7,080 bases of DNA from Chitinophagaceae bacterium (lineage in GTDB: Bacteria; Bacteroidota; Bacteroidia; Chitinophagales; Chitinophagaceae). A program made the position numbers and the translations under genes. Below the pieces are notes generated by a model, which saw nothing but the letters and a program-made list of their open reading frames with translations, was not told where the DNA came from and made no database searches. Below, one piece after another: positions 1 through 5,790 of the stretch. The first letter of the stretch is position 1. Every line of letters begins with the position of its first letter. Location of the stretch: positions 1-7,080 of the forward strand of contig JAJAZO010000092.1 in NCBI GenBank assembly GCA_026785745.1, read 5' to 3'.

Positions 1-400
1 GATGCTGGTAATTACAGCCAGTGATTGTGGCTATACCAATCAATACGAGGAACTCCAAAAATTATCTGATAAATACAAAGACAAGTTGGTCATTATTGTC
101 TTCCCGGCCAATGATTTTAAAGAACAGGAAAAAGGAACCGATACGGACATAGCGGCGTTTTGTAAAAAAAACTATGGTATTACATTTTCGCTGGCACAAA
201 AATCTGTTGTGATAAAATCAGCAAATCAAAATCCGGTTTTTCAATGGTTAACCGATTCAGCTAAAAACGGCTGGAACACCAAACCGCCCGGCTGGAATTT
301 TTCTAAATATTTGGTCAATGAACAGGGAGTGCTTACAAATTATTTCGGATCTTCCATTTCTCCAATGAGTGATGATGTGATGAAGGCGATTAAAAACTAA
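1..400 (+). CDS. Glutathione peroxidase family protein (thiol peroxidase), 5' end outside window
   Basis: This is the C-terminal 132 residues or so of a cysteine-type glutathione peroxidase, which reduces hydroperoxides and in bacteria usually draws electrons from thioredoxin. Numbering from the first Met in the window (base 2), the peroxidatic Cys is C9 in TASDCGYT. The family Gln is Q42 in NDFKEQEKG, and the Trp-Asn pair is W98-N99 in GWNF. C54 in AAFCKKNYG matches the resolving Cys of yeast Gpx3 (Cys82), so a two-Cys mechanism is likely. The usual FPCN segment reads FPAN here, losing a non-essential Cys. Family members have about 160-180 residues with 30 or more before the active Cys, and the frame is open to the left edge. 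The Met at base 2 is therefore probably internal and the true start lies upstream. An export signal cannot be judged. The next gene follows in the same frame after the TAA. Confidence 0.88.
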   Translation, partial: MLVITASDCGYTNQYEELQKLSDKYKDKLVIIVFPANDFKEQEKGTDTDIAAFCKKNYGITFSLAQKSVVIKSANQNPVFQWLTDSAKNGWNTKPPGWNFSKYLVNEQGVLTNYFGSSISPMSDDVMKAIKN

Positions 401-415
401 ATAAGTATTCAACCT

Positions 416-934
416 GTGTTTACCAAAGCGTACATCGAAAAATATTTCACTGCGGAAAAACAGGAAAGTCTCTTATTCCTTTTAATTGGAGTGTCGGGAA
501 TGATAGCTGCCATTGTCTTCTTTCTTTTTCTGAAAACTAATTTTTATAAAGATGCAGCCATTTTATTATTGGTAATCGGATTATTATCGGGAGTGGTTGG
601 ATACACCGTTTATAAAAGAAGTGATAGCGACCGGCAAAGAAATGTATATGCTTTTGATATGAATCCATCCCAACTAAAAGAAAAAGAACTACTCCGGATG
701 AAAACGGTGATGAAAAATTTTGTTGTTTACCGCTATTTAGAAATATTTCTTTTATTAGTTGTTGCAGCCCTTTACATTTATTTTATCAAAGATTTCAAGC
801 ATGATTTCTGGAGAGGCTTTGGCCTGGCCCTCGCTGTTATGGCTTTGCTGGCATTAGTGGCCGATTATTTTGCAGAAAAAAGAGGAAAGGTTTATACAAA
901 AGGGATAGAATCATTTATACAGGATAAGGCATGA
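416..934 (+). CDS. Four-helix membrane protein of unknown function
   Basis: I do not recognise a characterised family. The 172-residue protein has four predicted membrane segments at about 19-39, 47-66, 108-126 and 134-152. A charged loop lies between helices 2 and 3 (about 67-105) and contains KRSDSDRQRNVYAFDMNPSQ. The basic flanks of helix 2 (KR) and the Lys/Glu-rich loop suggest that this loop is cytoplasmic. I recall similar uncharacterised proteins in Chitinophagaceae. The start is uncertain. GTG at 416 is the first standard start codon after the upstream TAA at 398-400, but that TAA lies in the same frame. The codons between are ATA, AGT, ATT, CAA and CCT, so a non-standard ATA or ATT start would add up to five residues. 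No Shine-Dalgarno sequence is visible. The stop codon overlaps the next gene by four bases (ATGA), which implies translational coupling and a shared role in the membrane. No enzymatic motif is seen. Confidence 0.75.
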   Translation: MFTKAYIEKYFTAEKQESLLFLLIGVSGMIAAIVFFLFLKTNFYKDAAILLLVIGLLSGVVGYTVYKRSDSDRQRNVYAFDMNPSQLKEKELLRMKTVMKNFVVYRYLEIFLLLVVAALYIYFIKDFKHDFWRGFGLALAVMALLALVADYFAEKRGKVYTKGIESFIQDKA

Positions 935-1173
935 GCTATAACGACATAATTGGAACTATTGGTGTTGGACTAATACTGCTGGCTTACTTCTGCAATACTT
1001 TCGGCTGGATAAATGGCAAAAGTAAATTGTTTTTTCTTTTAAATATTGCAGGTGCAGGGCTGGCCTGTCATGCTTCATGGCTTATCAACTACTGGCCTTT
1101 TGTAATATTGGAAGGTACCTGGCTTGTAGTTTCTGTTATTGGTCTGTTTAAAAACTACAAGCAGGGTTTATAG
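931..1173 (+). CDS. Small membrane protein, CBU_0592-like family
   Basis: An 80-residue, almost wholly hydrophobic protein with three predicted membrane helices at about 5-24, 33-52 and 55-74, ending in a short basic tail (KNYKQGL). The order is a Gly-rich first helix (IGTIGVGLILLAYF), an NIAGAGLACHASW segment, and NYWPFVILEGTW with a Glu at 61 inside the third helix region. This matches the small uncharacterised proteins named after Coxiella CBU_0592. No function is established for that family, and small size alone does not make it a transporter. The ATG overlaps the stop of the preceding membrane-protein gene in an ATGA, so the two are almost certainly translated together and may interact. 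Family assignment is from memory of the pattern. Confidence 0.75.
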   Translation: MSYNDIIGTIGVGLILLAYFCNTFGWINGKSKLFFLLNIAGAGLACHASWLINYWPFVILEGTWLVVSVIGLFKNYKQGL

Positions 1174-1234
1174 ATTGATCCCGGTAATCTGACAAACGGG
1201 GAGGTTAGTACTGGCATTATTTAATATACAATTT

Positions 1235-1257
1235 CTTCTCCCTCAAAAGGGGCTTTT
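1235..1257. repeat. Short CCCT/AGGGG hairpin between genes
   Basis: CCCTCAAAAGGGG can fold into a four-base-pair stem (CCCT/AGGG) and is followed by CTTTTG. An alternative pairing is AAAAG with CTTTT around GGG. It may be a weak terminator for the gpx-membrane-protein transcript. It also resembles the CCCC-n-AAAGGGG hairpin after purH. The downstream T-run is too short for a confident terminator call, and it overlaps the proposed -33 element of purH. Confidence 0.3.
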
Positions 1258-1285
1258 GCAATGACTTTTCAGACACTTACCTTTG
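1255..1285 (+). promoter_or_regulatory. Bacteroidota-type promoter for purH
   Basis: TTTG at 1255-1258 is followed after exactly 19 bp by TACCTTTG at 1278-1285, a full match to the Bacteroidota -7 consensus TAnnTTTG. Transcription should begin near 1290, leaving a leader of roughly 35 nt before the purH ATG. No riboswitch-sized leader is therefore present. The leader lacks a Shine-Dalgarno sequence, as is usual in this phylum. Confidence 0.6.
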
Positions 1286-1326
1286 CCCCTCCCAACGATT
1301 TACCTGCCTTTCAACCCATCTAGTTT

Positions 1327-2853
1327 ATGAGCAAAAAGATTCAATCGGCACTTATTTCTGTTTTCTACAAAGACGGATTAGAGAATATTTTACAACTGCT
1401 GGCCCAAAACGGTGTAACTATTTATTCTACCGGCGGTACCCAAACCTTTATTGAGAAACTGGGAGTGAAAGTGGTACCCGTGGAAGACCTGACCACTTAT
1501 CCTTCGATACTGGGTGGCCGTGTAAAGACATTACACCCTTCTGTGTTTGGCGGCATACTTGGAAAAAGAGATGATGATACCCATGTGCAGGAAATGAAGC
1601 AGTACAACATTCCGGAAATTGACCTGGTGATTGTGGACCTGTACCCGTTTGAAGAAACGGTGGCTTCTACTACTGCCGAAAAATCCATCATTGAAAAAAT
1701 TGACATCGGTGGCCCATCTATGATAAGAGGTGCAGCTAAGAATTTTAAGGATGTAGTGGTGATAGCGGCAAAAAAAGATTATGCCGAACTGGAAAAATTG
1801 CTGAAAGAACAAAAAGCTGAAACAACACTGGAACAAAGAAAATCATTTGCTGCCAAAGCATTTGAAGTGGTGGCGCATTATGATGTGGCAATTGCAAAAT
1901 ACTTTAACCCTTCGGAGTCGTTATACTTTCTGGAATCCATCCCCAGCCCGAAAACAATGCGGTATGGTGAGAATCCTCATCAGTTGGGAGTTTTTTATGG
2001 CGATTTAAGTAAACTGTTTGAGCAACTAAATGGTAAAGAACTTTCGTATAATAATTTGGTGGATGTGGATGCGGCAATGCAATTAATTAAAGAATTCAAC
2101 GATACGACTTTTGCCATTATCAAGCATACCAACGTCTGCGGTGTGGCACAACGTTCAACTGTAAAGGAAAGCTGGGATGCGGCACTGGCTGGCGACCCTG
2201 AAAGTGCTTTTGGTGGTGTACTTGTTTGTAATGGAACTATTGATAAAGGAACGGCAGAAGCTATCAACGAAATTTTGTTTGAAGTATTGATTGCTCCCGC
2301 CTTTGATACAGAGGCATTGGCTACTTTAAAATCGAAGAAGAACAGGATACTGTTACAACTGAAAGCACAGCCGGTAGCAAAAGAGCAATATAAATCTGTT
2401 TTGAATGGTGTATTAAAACAAGGAATTGACGAAGGAAACTATTCTGAGCCGATAGCTATCGGCTGGAAAGAAACCGGGGGAAGAGAATCGGCTACAAATG
2501 AAAAAGAAGATTTGATATTTGCCAATCTTATTTGTAAGCATTTAAAATCAAATGCCATTGCATTGGTAAAAAATAAACAATTGATCGGTAAAGGCTGCGG
2601 ACAAACCAGCCGGATTGATTCTTTACGTCAGGCAGTAGAAAAGGCAAAACAATTCAATTTCGATTTGACGGGTGCAGTAATGGCCAGCGATGCTTTTTTT
2701 CCTTTTAATGATTGTGTAAAACTGGGGCATGAAGCAGGCATTACTGCTTTTATTCAACCCGGTGGTTCAATAAGAGATAATGATTCAATTGAATATTGTA
2801 AAGAAAATAACCTAGCGATGGTGATTACAGGGCTAAGACATTTTAAGCATTAA
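1327..2853 (+). CDS. purH: Bifunctional AICAR transformylase / IMP cyclohydrolase
   Basis: Catalyses the last two steps of de novo IMP synthesis in the cytosol: 10-formyl-THF-dependent formylation of AICAR, then ring closure of FAICAR. At 508 residues it is close to the family length. The N-terminal MGS-type cyclohydrolase domain (about 1-150) shows YSTGGT (33-38), GGRVKTLHP (63-71), VDLYPF (103-108) and DIGGPSMIRGAAKN (126-139). Expected active-site residues R65, K67, Y106, D126 and K138 are present. The transformylase domain (about 200-508) shows MRYGENPHQ (211-219), the catalytic K266-H267 in KHTNVCG, ESAFGGV (292-298), SNAIALVK (408-415) and GQTSRIDS (425-432). The start is secure because an in-frame TAG lies two codons upstream of the ATG. 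It has its own promoter and appears monocistronic or joined to the following transporter gene. Oddity: residues 375-379 (PIAIG) are encoded by a 14-bp palindrome that also occurs twice in the deacetylase-like gene, and they look like an insertion in a variable loop. Confidence 0.97.
   Translation: MSKKIQSALISVFYKDGLENILQLLAQNGVTIYSTGGTQTFIEKLGVKVVPVEDLTTYPSILGGRVKTLHPSVFGGILGKRDDDTHVQEMKQYNIPEIDLVIVDLYPFEETVASTTAEKSIIEKIDIGGPSMIRGAAKNFKDVVVIAAKKDYAELEKLLKEQKAETTLEQRKSFAAKAFEVVAHYDVAIAKYFNPSESLYFLESIPSPKTMRYGENPHQLGVFYGDLSKLFEQLNGKELSYNNLVDVDAAMQLIKEFNDTTFAIIKHTNVCGVAQRSTVKESWDAALAGDPESAFGGVLVCNGTIDKGTAEAINEILFEVLIAPAFDTEALATLKSKKNRILLQLKAQPVAKEQYKSVLNGVLKQGIDEGNYSEPIAIGWKETGGRESATNEKEDLIFANLICKHLKSNAIALVKNKQLIGKGCGQTSRIDSLRQAVEKAKQFNFDLTGAVMASDAFFPFNDCVKLGHEAGITAFIQPGGSIRDNDSIEYCKENNLAMVITGLRHFKH
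2447..2464. repeat. Palindromic element, copy 1 (in purH)
   Basis: A perfect 18-bp palindrome, AGCCGATAGCTATCGGCT, holding the 14-bp core CCGATAGCTATCGG (2449-2462) shared with two sites in the minus-strand deacetylase-like gene. The core is read as Pro-Ile-Ala-Ile-Gly (PurH residues 375-379). Taking out 15 bp here leaves the frame intact and gives a plain NYS-D/E-WKETGG loop. No target-site duplication is visible. Confidence 0.85.
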
Positions 2854-2876
2854 CCCCCAAACCCCATAAAGGGGAG
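2854..2876. repeat. CCCC-ATAAA-GGGG hairpin after purH
   Basis: Immediately after the purH stop, a C-rich run leads into CCCCATAAAGGGG (2862-2874), a four-base-pair GC stem with a five-base loop, followed by AG. Motifs of the form CCCCnAAAGGGGAG next to a run of C are, in my experience, a common dispersed intergenic repeat in Bacteroidota. There is no T-run, so it is not a convincing intrinsic terminator, and readthrough into the transporter gene is possible. The rest of the gap (2877-2940) holds no clear promoter. Confidence 0.5.
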
Positions 2877-2940
2877 TTGCCAGGCACAGGCCAGCATATT
2901 TGAAGACGCTGACTGTTTGTGATTATTCTTAATAAAGCGA

Positions 2941-3951
2941 ATGAACCTTTTTGATTTTCATAAAACCATTCTTCAATCATCTGCTGATACATTAAAAAGG
3001 TTATCGGTATTTAATCCGCTGACCATTCGTAAAAAGGGAACAAGGTCTAAAGCCATTTTTGCATTAGCACTAGTTTGTGTGTTGTGGGGTACCACCTGGA
3101 TTGCATCTAAAGAAGGTGTACGCCACATGCCAGCCCTTCAATTGGCTGCTATCCGTCAGTTGATAGCCGGGGTATTATATGTTGGCTTTTTTCTTTACAA
3201 AGGAATGCCATTGCCTAAAGGAAAAGAGTGGATACCTGTATTAGTATTGAGCTTCCTGAACTTTATTATGAGCAATGGTCTCAGCACCTGGGGTGTTAAA
3301 TATATTTCAGCCGGGCTTGGTTCCATCATGGGTGCTATCTTTCCTCTTTGGTTAGTTATTATCGGTTTGTTTGTATCTAAAGAAAAAATTCCGCAAAAAG
3401 CTCTTATCGGTTTATTGCTTGGCTTCGCCGGTGTCTGTGTTATTTTTTATGAGCATCTGCAGGATTTTTTTATACCCGATTTTCGTTTTGGTATTATCCT
3501 GTCGCTAATCGCTACCTGGACATGGGCCTTTGCCACTCTCTACACAAAAAAACAAGCAGCAAGGTTTAATCCCTACTTTAGTCTTGGTCTGCAAATGCTG
3601 ATATCTGGAATTTGCCTTTACACTTTTACAAGCCTTACAGGTAATACTATTCCGGTAACAAAAATTCCGTGGGAGTCGTGGGCTTCTATTGCTTACCTTA
3701 TCCTCTTTGGTTCACTGATTGCATTTATTTGTTACCTGTATGCGTTACAAAATCTTCCTACAGAGCAGGCATCTATTTATGCGTATGTAAATCCAATGGT
3801 AGCTGTATTATGCGGCTGGCTGATATTTAATGAAAAGGTCACCATCTTTATTACTGTTGGTGGATTGGTAACCTTGCTGGGTGTGTACTTAGTGAATAAA
3901 GCATTTAAAGGGGTGCCGGCATCGGAACAACCAGAAACGGAGGGCATTTAA
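2941..3951 (+). CDS. EamA-family (drug/metabolite superfamily) transporter
   Basis: A 336-residue inner-membrane protein with about ten helices in two tandem EamA repeats, roughly residues 38-170 and 182-319. The first repeat opens with the typical ALVCVLWGTTWIASKEGVRHMPALQLAAIRQ. The second repeat has ATWTWAFATLYTKK (191-204), and ASIYAYVNPMVAVLCGWLIFNEKVT (277-301) is the standard C-terminal-half signature. Family members move amino acids, metabolites or drugs; the substrate cannot be read from sequence. A basic N-terminal extension of about 36 residues (RKKGTRSK) precedes helix 1. No other ATG, GTG or TTG exists in frame between 2941 and the first helix, so this start is favoured. The gene is 87 bp after purH on the same strand, with no clear promoter of its own. 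Its stop codon overlaps that of the convergent deacetylase-like gene. Confidence 0.9.
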   Translation: MNLFDFHKTILQSSADTLKRLSVFNPLTIRKKGTRSKAIFALALVCVLWGTTWIASKEGVRHMPALQLAAIRQLIAGVLYVGFFLYKGMPLPKGKEWIPVLVLSFLNFIMSNGLSTWGVKYISAGLGSIMGAIFPLWLVIIGLFVSKEKIPQKALIGLLLGFAGVCVIFYEHLQDFFIPDFRFGIILSLIATWTWAFATLYTKKQAARFNPYFSLGLQMLISGICLYTFTSLTGNTIPVTKIPWESWASIAYLILFGSLIAFICYLYALQNLPTEQASIYAYVNPMVAVLCGWLIFNEKVTIFITVGGLVTLLGVYLVNKAFKGVPASEQPETEGI

Positions 3952-5303
3952 TCCGGTCTAATGGTCACCGACTTACTGCATACTTCCCCGATGAACTGAT
4001 AATAAATTTCTCTCCATCCTTTAAATCGTTCATCGGTTCCTAAAAAGGTATTGTGCCAGATACTAATAAAGGTTCCGTTTACTTTTTTTACCTGTTGGTA
4101 ATAATGTCTCATTTCTTCCAATGCCTGTGCGGGAGAAAATTTTTGCTCAAAAAAGGAGTTGGCTTCCATATAGCAAAATGGATACAGCAGTAAATTAGTC
4201 GTTTCTTCTTTTTGCAAATCATACCAATAAAAAGAACAAGCCACCGATGCCCGAAAACCATTTATACTGCCATAGCCCATGGAGAAATCTTCTTTAATAC
4301 CGGCATCAATAAGATACCGGAAGGTTTGTGGTAATGTAAACCGGATAAAATGCTGACGGGATGCAGTGATTTTTATGGTAGCAATATTTTCAATAGTTTG
4401 TTTTTCATTTTTTATCAATGAAGTATCATCTCCGCTTTGCCAGGAAGGGTGAACCCCGATACTGTATTTATCAGCATGTTGTTTTATTAATACCTGCAGT
4501 GATGTTTCTTTCGGTAAAATATTTCTATCATACTTTCCTGTTTTTGCCGGAACAAGAAAAAAATAACGGGGCTTAAATGTATGTGGCCGATGCAGATTGT
4601 CAATCCAATCATAAGAATCAAACGGATCTGGCTCCTGGTTATCTAAAACTTTCCGCCGCAATGAAAATTTGTCCCATTTCCCTCTCAATAAATCTTTAAC
4701 AGCCGCCCCGGCACTCCGCCACCATTCTTTGTGCTTGTACGAATAAGCTTCGTCAATATCGTAAGTGGGGATAAAAGTGAATGGTGTTCCGATAGCTATC
4801 GGGAGGTGAGTGGTGAATGAAGGAAATTTTTGTTGTAACGATTTTTTAAACTGTTCCAGCCAAATATTAATTAAAGGAAGAGTAAGAAAACCTTCTTTAA
4901 ATGCAAGGGAATTTTCATGTGCATAGCGGCCATACATATCTTTTTGATGAGGTAGATACTCTTCGTAGCGGCTGAGTAAATAAAAAGTGGCGGCAAAAAT
5001 ATCAAACGGGAACCCGATAGCTATCGGGTCTCCTGCTGTTTTAAAGAATGCTTTCTGACCATTTGTTTCAAAACAATCAATAGCCTGTGGTTTAATTCCT
5101 TGTTCGAATAATAAGAAGTGAGGTTGCAGATAAAATTCATCACCCGTAAATTTTTCTGCACTGTAATTTATCCGGCAACCCGGATAAGTCAAAAATTCCT
5201 CTTTCTTATCAGTAACCTGAAAGGGGTTTCCAATCAGTTCTTTACCGATAAAATCGCAGATATATCGCAGCCGGTGTGTTATGGATGAACTGTAAACGAT
5301 CAT
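3948..5303 (-). CDS. DUF7033 / polysaccharide deacetylase-like protein
   Basis: A 451-residue protein with no signal peptide or membrane helix. The N-terminal part (about 1-150) has the DUF7033-type block FDIFAATFYLLSRYEEYLPH (100-119), then YGRYAHENSLAFKEGFLTLPL. The second half resembles an uncharacterised branch of the NodB/carbohydrate-esterase-4 barrel: FIPTYDID (177-184, motif 1 with paired Asp), GVHPSW (283-288, His motif), RQHFIRF (316-322), GYGSINGFRAS (343-352) and SIWHN (414-418). True CE4 enzymes remove acetyl groups from sugar polymers, but classical motif 1 (TFDDG) and HxxxH are altered here, so activity and substrate are unproven. A role in envelope polysaccharide is a guess. 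The start ATG is 5 bp past the hicA stop, and a possible promoter lies inside hicA. Two copies of a 14-bp palindrome encode PIAIG at 93-97 and 168-172, each just before a conserved block (FPFDIF, TPFTFIPTYDID). Confidence 0.8.
   Translation of the reverse strand: MIVYSSSITHRLRYICDFIGKELIGNPFQVTDKKEEFLTYPGCRINYSAEKFTGDEFYLQPHFLLFEQGIKPQAIDCFETNGQKAFFKTAGDPIAIGFPFDIFAATFYLLSRYEEYLPHQKDMYGRYAHENSLAFKEGFLTLPLINIWLEQFKKSLQQKFPSFTTHLPIAIGTPFTFIPTYDIDEAYSYKHKEWWRSAGAAVKDLLRGKWDKFSLRRKVLDNQEPDPFDSYDWIDNLHRPHTFKPRYFFLVPAKTGKYDRNILPKETSLQVLIKQHADKYSIGVHPSWQSGDDTSLIKNEKQTIENIATIKITASRQHFIRFTLPQTFRYLIDAGIKEDFSMGYGSINGFRASVACSFYWYDLQKEETTNLLLYPFCYMEANSFFEQKFSPAQALEEMRHYYQQVKKVNGTFISIWHNTFLGTDERFKGWREIYYQFIGEVCSKSVTIRPD
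4789..4802. repeat. Palindromic element, copy 2 (in deacetylase-like gene)
   Basis: The exact 14-bp palindrome CCGATAGCTATCGG; the flanking bases T and G do not extend it. It is read on the minus strand as PIAIG (residues 168-172), directly before TPFTFIPTYDID. Without it the protein would run HL-TPFTF, which looks natural for the family. Confidence 0.85.
5012..5029. repeat. Palindromic element, copy 3 (in deacetylase-like gene)
   Basis: A perfect 18-bp palindrome, ACCCGATAGCTATCGGGT, with the shared 14-bp core at 5014-5027. It is read on the minus strand as PIAIG (residues 93-97), directly before FPFDIFAATFYLL. It lies 225 bp from copy 2 in the same gene. The outermost bases differ from copy 1 but still pair, which suggests selection or origin as a hairpin rather than as a fixed sequence. 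Confidence 0.85.
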
Positions 5304-5308
5304 ATTGC

Positions 5309-5539
5309 TTAATTCTTCGCCAAACGTATATACTCTTCTGCTTCCAGTTCAATTTGTCTTAGTATTGCTCTAATAAGCAGTCTTGAAATATTTTCTACGG
5401 GGTGATGTGGTAAAGTAGTGTACCGTCCATCGGCATGTTTGTAGAAACGATGGCTACCTTTCTGTCTTGCGATTTGAAAACCCAGTTTCAGCAAGAGCTT
5501 CTCGAACTCTTTGGCAGATACAACTGGCAATTTGCTCAT
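5309..5539 (-). CDS. hicA: HicA-family mRNA interferase toxin
   Basis: A 76-residue protein of the HicA (YcfA) family with a double-stranded-RNA-binding-like fold. HicA toxins cleave mRNA independently of the ribosome and are neutralised by HicB. The signature is complete: VSAKEFEKLLLKLGF (7-21), QKGSHRFYKH (26-35) with the catalytic His at H30, and TTLPHHPVENISRLLIRAILRQI (41-63). Length and motifs are normal, so the toxin looks intact. The ATG has no Shine-Dalgarno sequence, in contrast to hicB 40 bp upstream, which would favour surplus antitoxin. The stop is 5 bp before the start of the deacetylase-like gene. The gene order is antitoxin first, the reverse of E. coli hicAB. Confidence 0.92.
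   Translation of the reverse strand: MSKLPVVSAKEFEKLLLKLGFQIARQKGSHRFYKHADGRYTTLPHHPVENISRLLIRAILRQIELEAEEYIRLAKN
5321..5352 (-). promoter_or_regulatory. Possible internal promoter for the deacetylase-like gene
   Basis: On the minus strand, TTG (plus 5350-5352) is followed after 21 bp by TACGTTTG (plus 5321-5328), a full match to the Bacteroidota TAnnTTTG. It lies in the 3' end of hicA. Transcription would start around 5315, giving a leader of about a dozen bases. The short consensus also occurs by chance, for example inside the lutB-like gene at 6390-6397. Confidence 0.35.
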
Positions 5540-5579
5540 ACAGCTATCGAAATTTGTTGTGTTCCTATGAACTGGGAAT

Positions 5580-5759
5580 TTATTTTTTCTCTTCTTCAGT
5601 CATTGTTTCAAAACATAATTCAAGCACCTCTTTCAACCGTACAGAAAGTTCATCCAATGTTTTTGCCTGTGTATAAGCACCTGGGTCATTGGGAATGGTG
5701 CCGATATAATAACCAGACTCCGAATCCTTTTCAATATGTGCTGTATACAACTGTTCCAT
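5580..5759 (-). CDS. hicB: HicB-family antitoxin (short form)
   Basis: A 59-residue antitoxin partner of the downstream hicA. It has the HicB core: YTAHIEKDSESGYYIGTIPNDPGAYTQAKTLDELSVRLKEVLELCFE, a strand-strand-strand-helix partial RNase-H-like fold with the usual xTQAxTLDEL turn. It ends in an acidic-basic tail (EEEKK) and has no C-terminal helix-turn-helix or ribbon-helix-helix domain. It probably binds HicA but may not autoregulate by binding DNA. The start is set at 5759 because a perfect Shine-Dalgarno sequence sits just before that ATG and homologs begin at the same point. An upstream in-frame ATG (5801) would add 14 unusual residues and overlap the lutB-like gene. It lies 31 bp after that gene's stop and 40 bp before hicA, so cotranscription with hicA is near certain and with lutB possible. 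Confidence 0.88.
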   Translation of the reverse strand: MEQLYTAHIEKDSESGYYIGTIPNDPGAYTQAKTLDELSVRLKEVLELCFETMTEEEKK

Positions 5760-5762
5760 ACT

Positions 5763-5771
5763 ACCTCCTTT
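5763..5771 (-). promoter_or_regulatory. Extended Shine-Dalgarno sequence of hicB
   Basis: The minus strand reads AAAGGAGGT, then AGT, then the hicB ATG. All nine bases can pair with the 16S rRNA 3' tail ACCUCCUUU. It decides the hicB start at 5759. Such strong sites are rare in Bacteroidota, and no other gene in this window has one. Confidence 0.8.
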
Positions 5772-5790
5772 GGATAACAAGGTACAAAAA

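Noticed and set aside
2895..2919. Possible promoter for the EamA transporter (CATATTTG or ACTGTTTG)
   Set aside because: Neither matches TAnnTTTG fully and no TTG lies at 17-23 bp upstream of the better one.
5541..5552. Possible fourth, degenerate palindrome copy (AGCTATCG) between hicB and hicA
   Set aside because: Only eight bases match the core and the other arm is not preserved, so it cannot be separated from chance.
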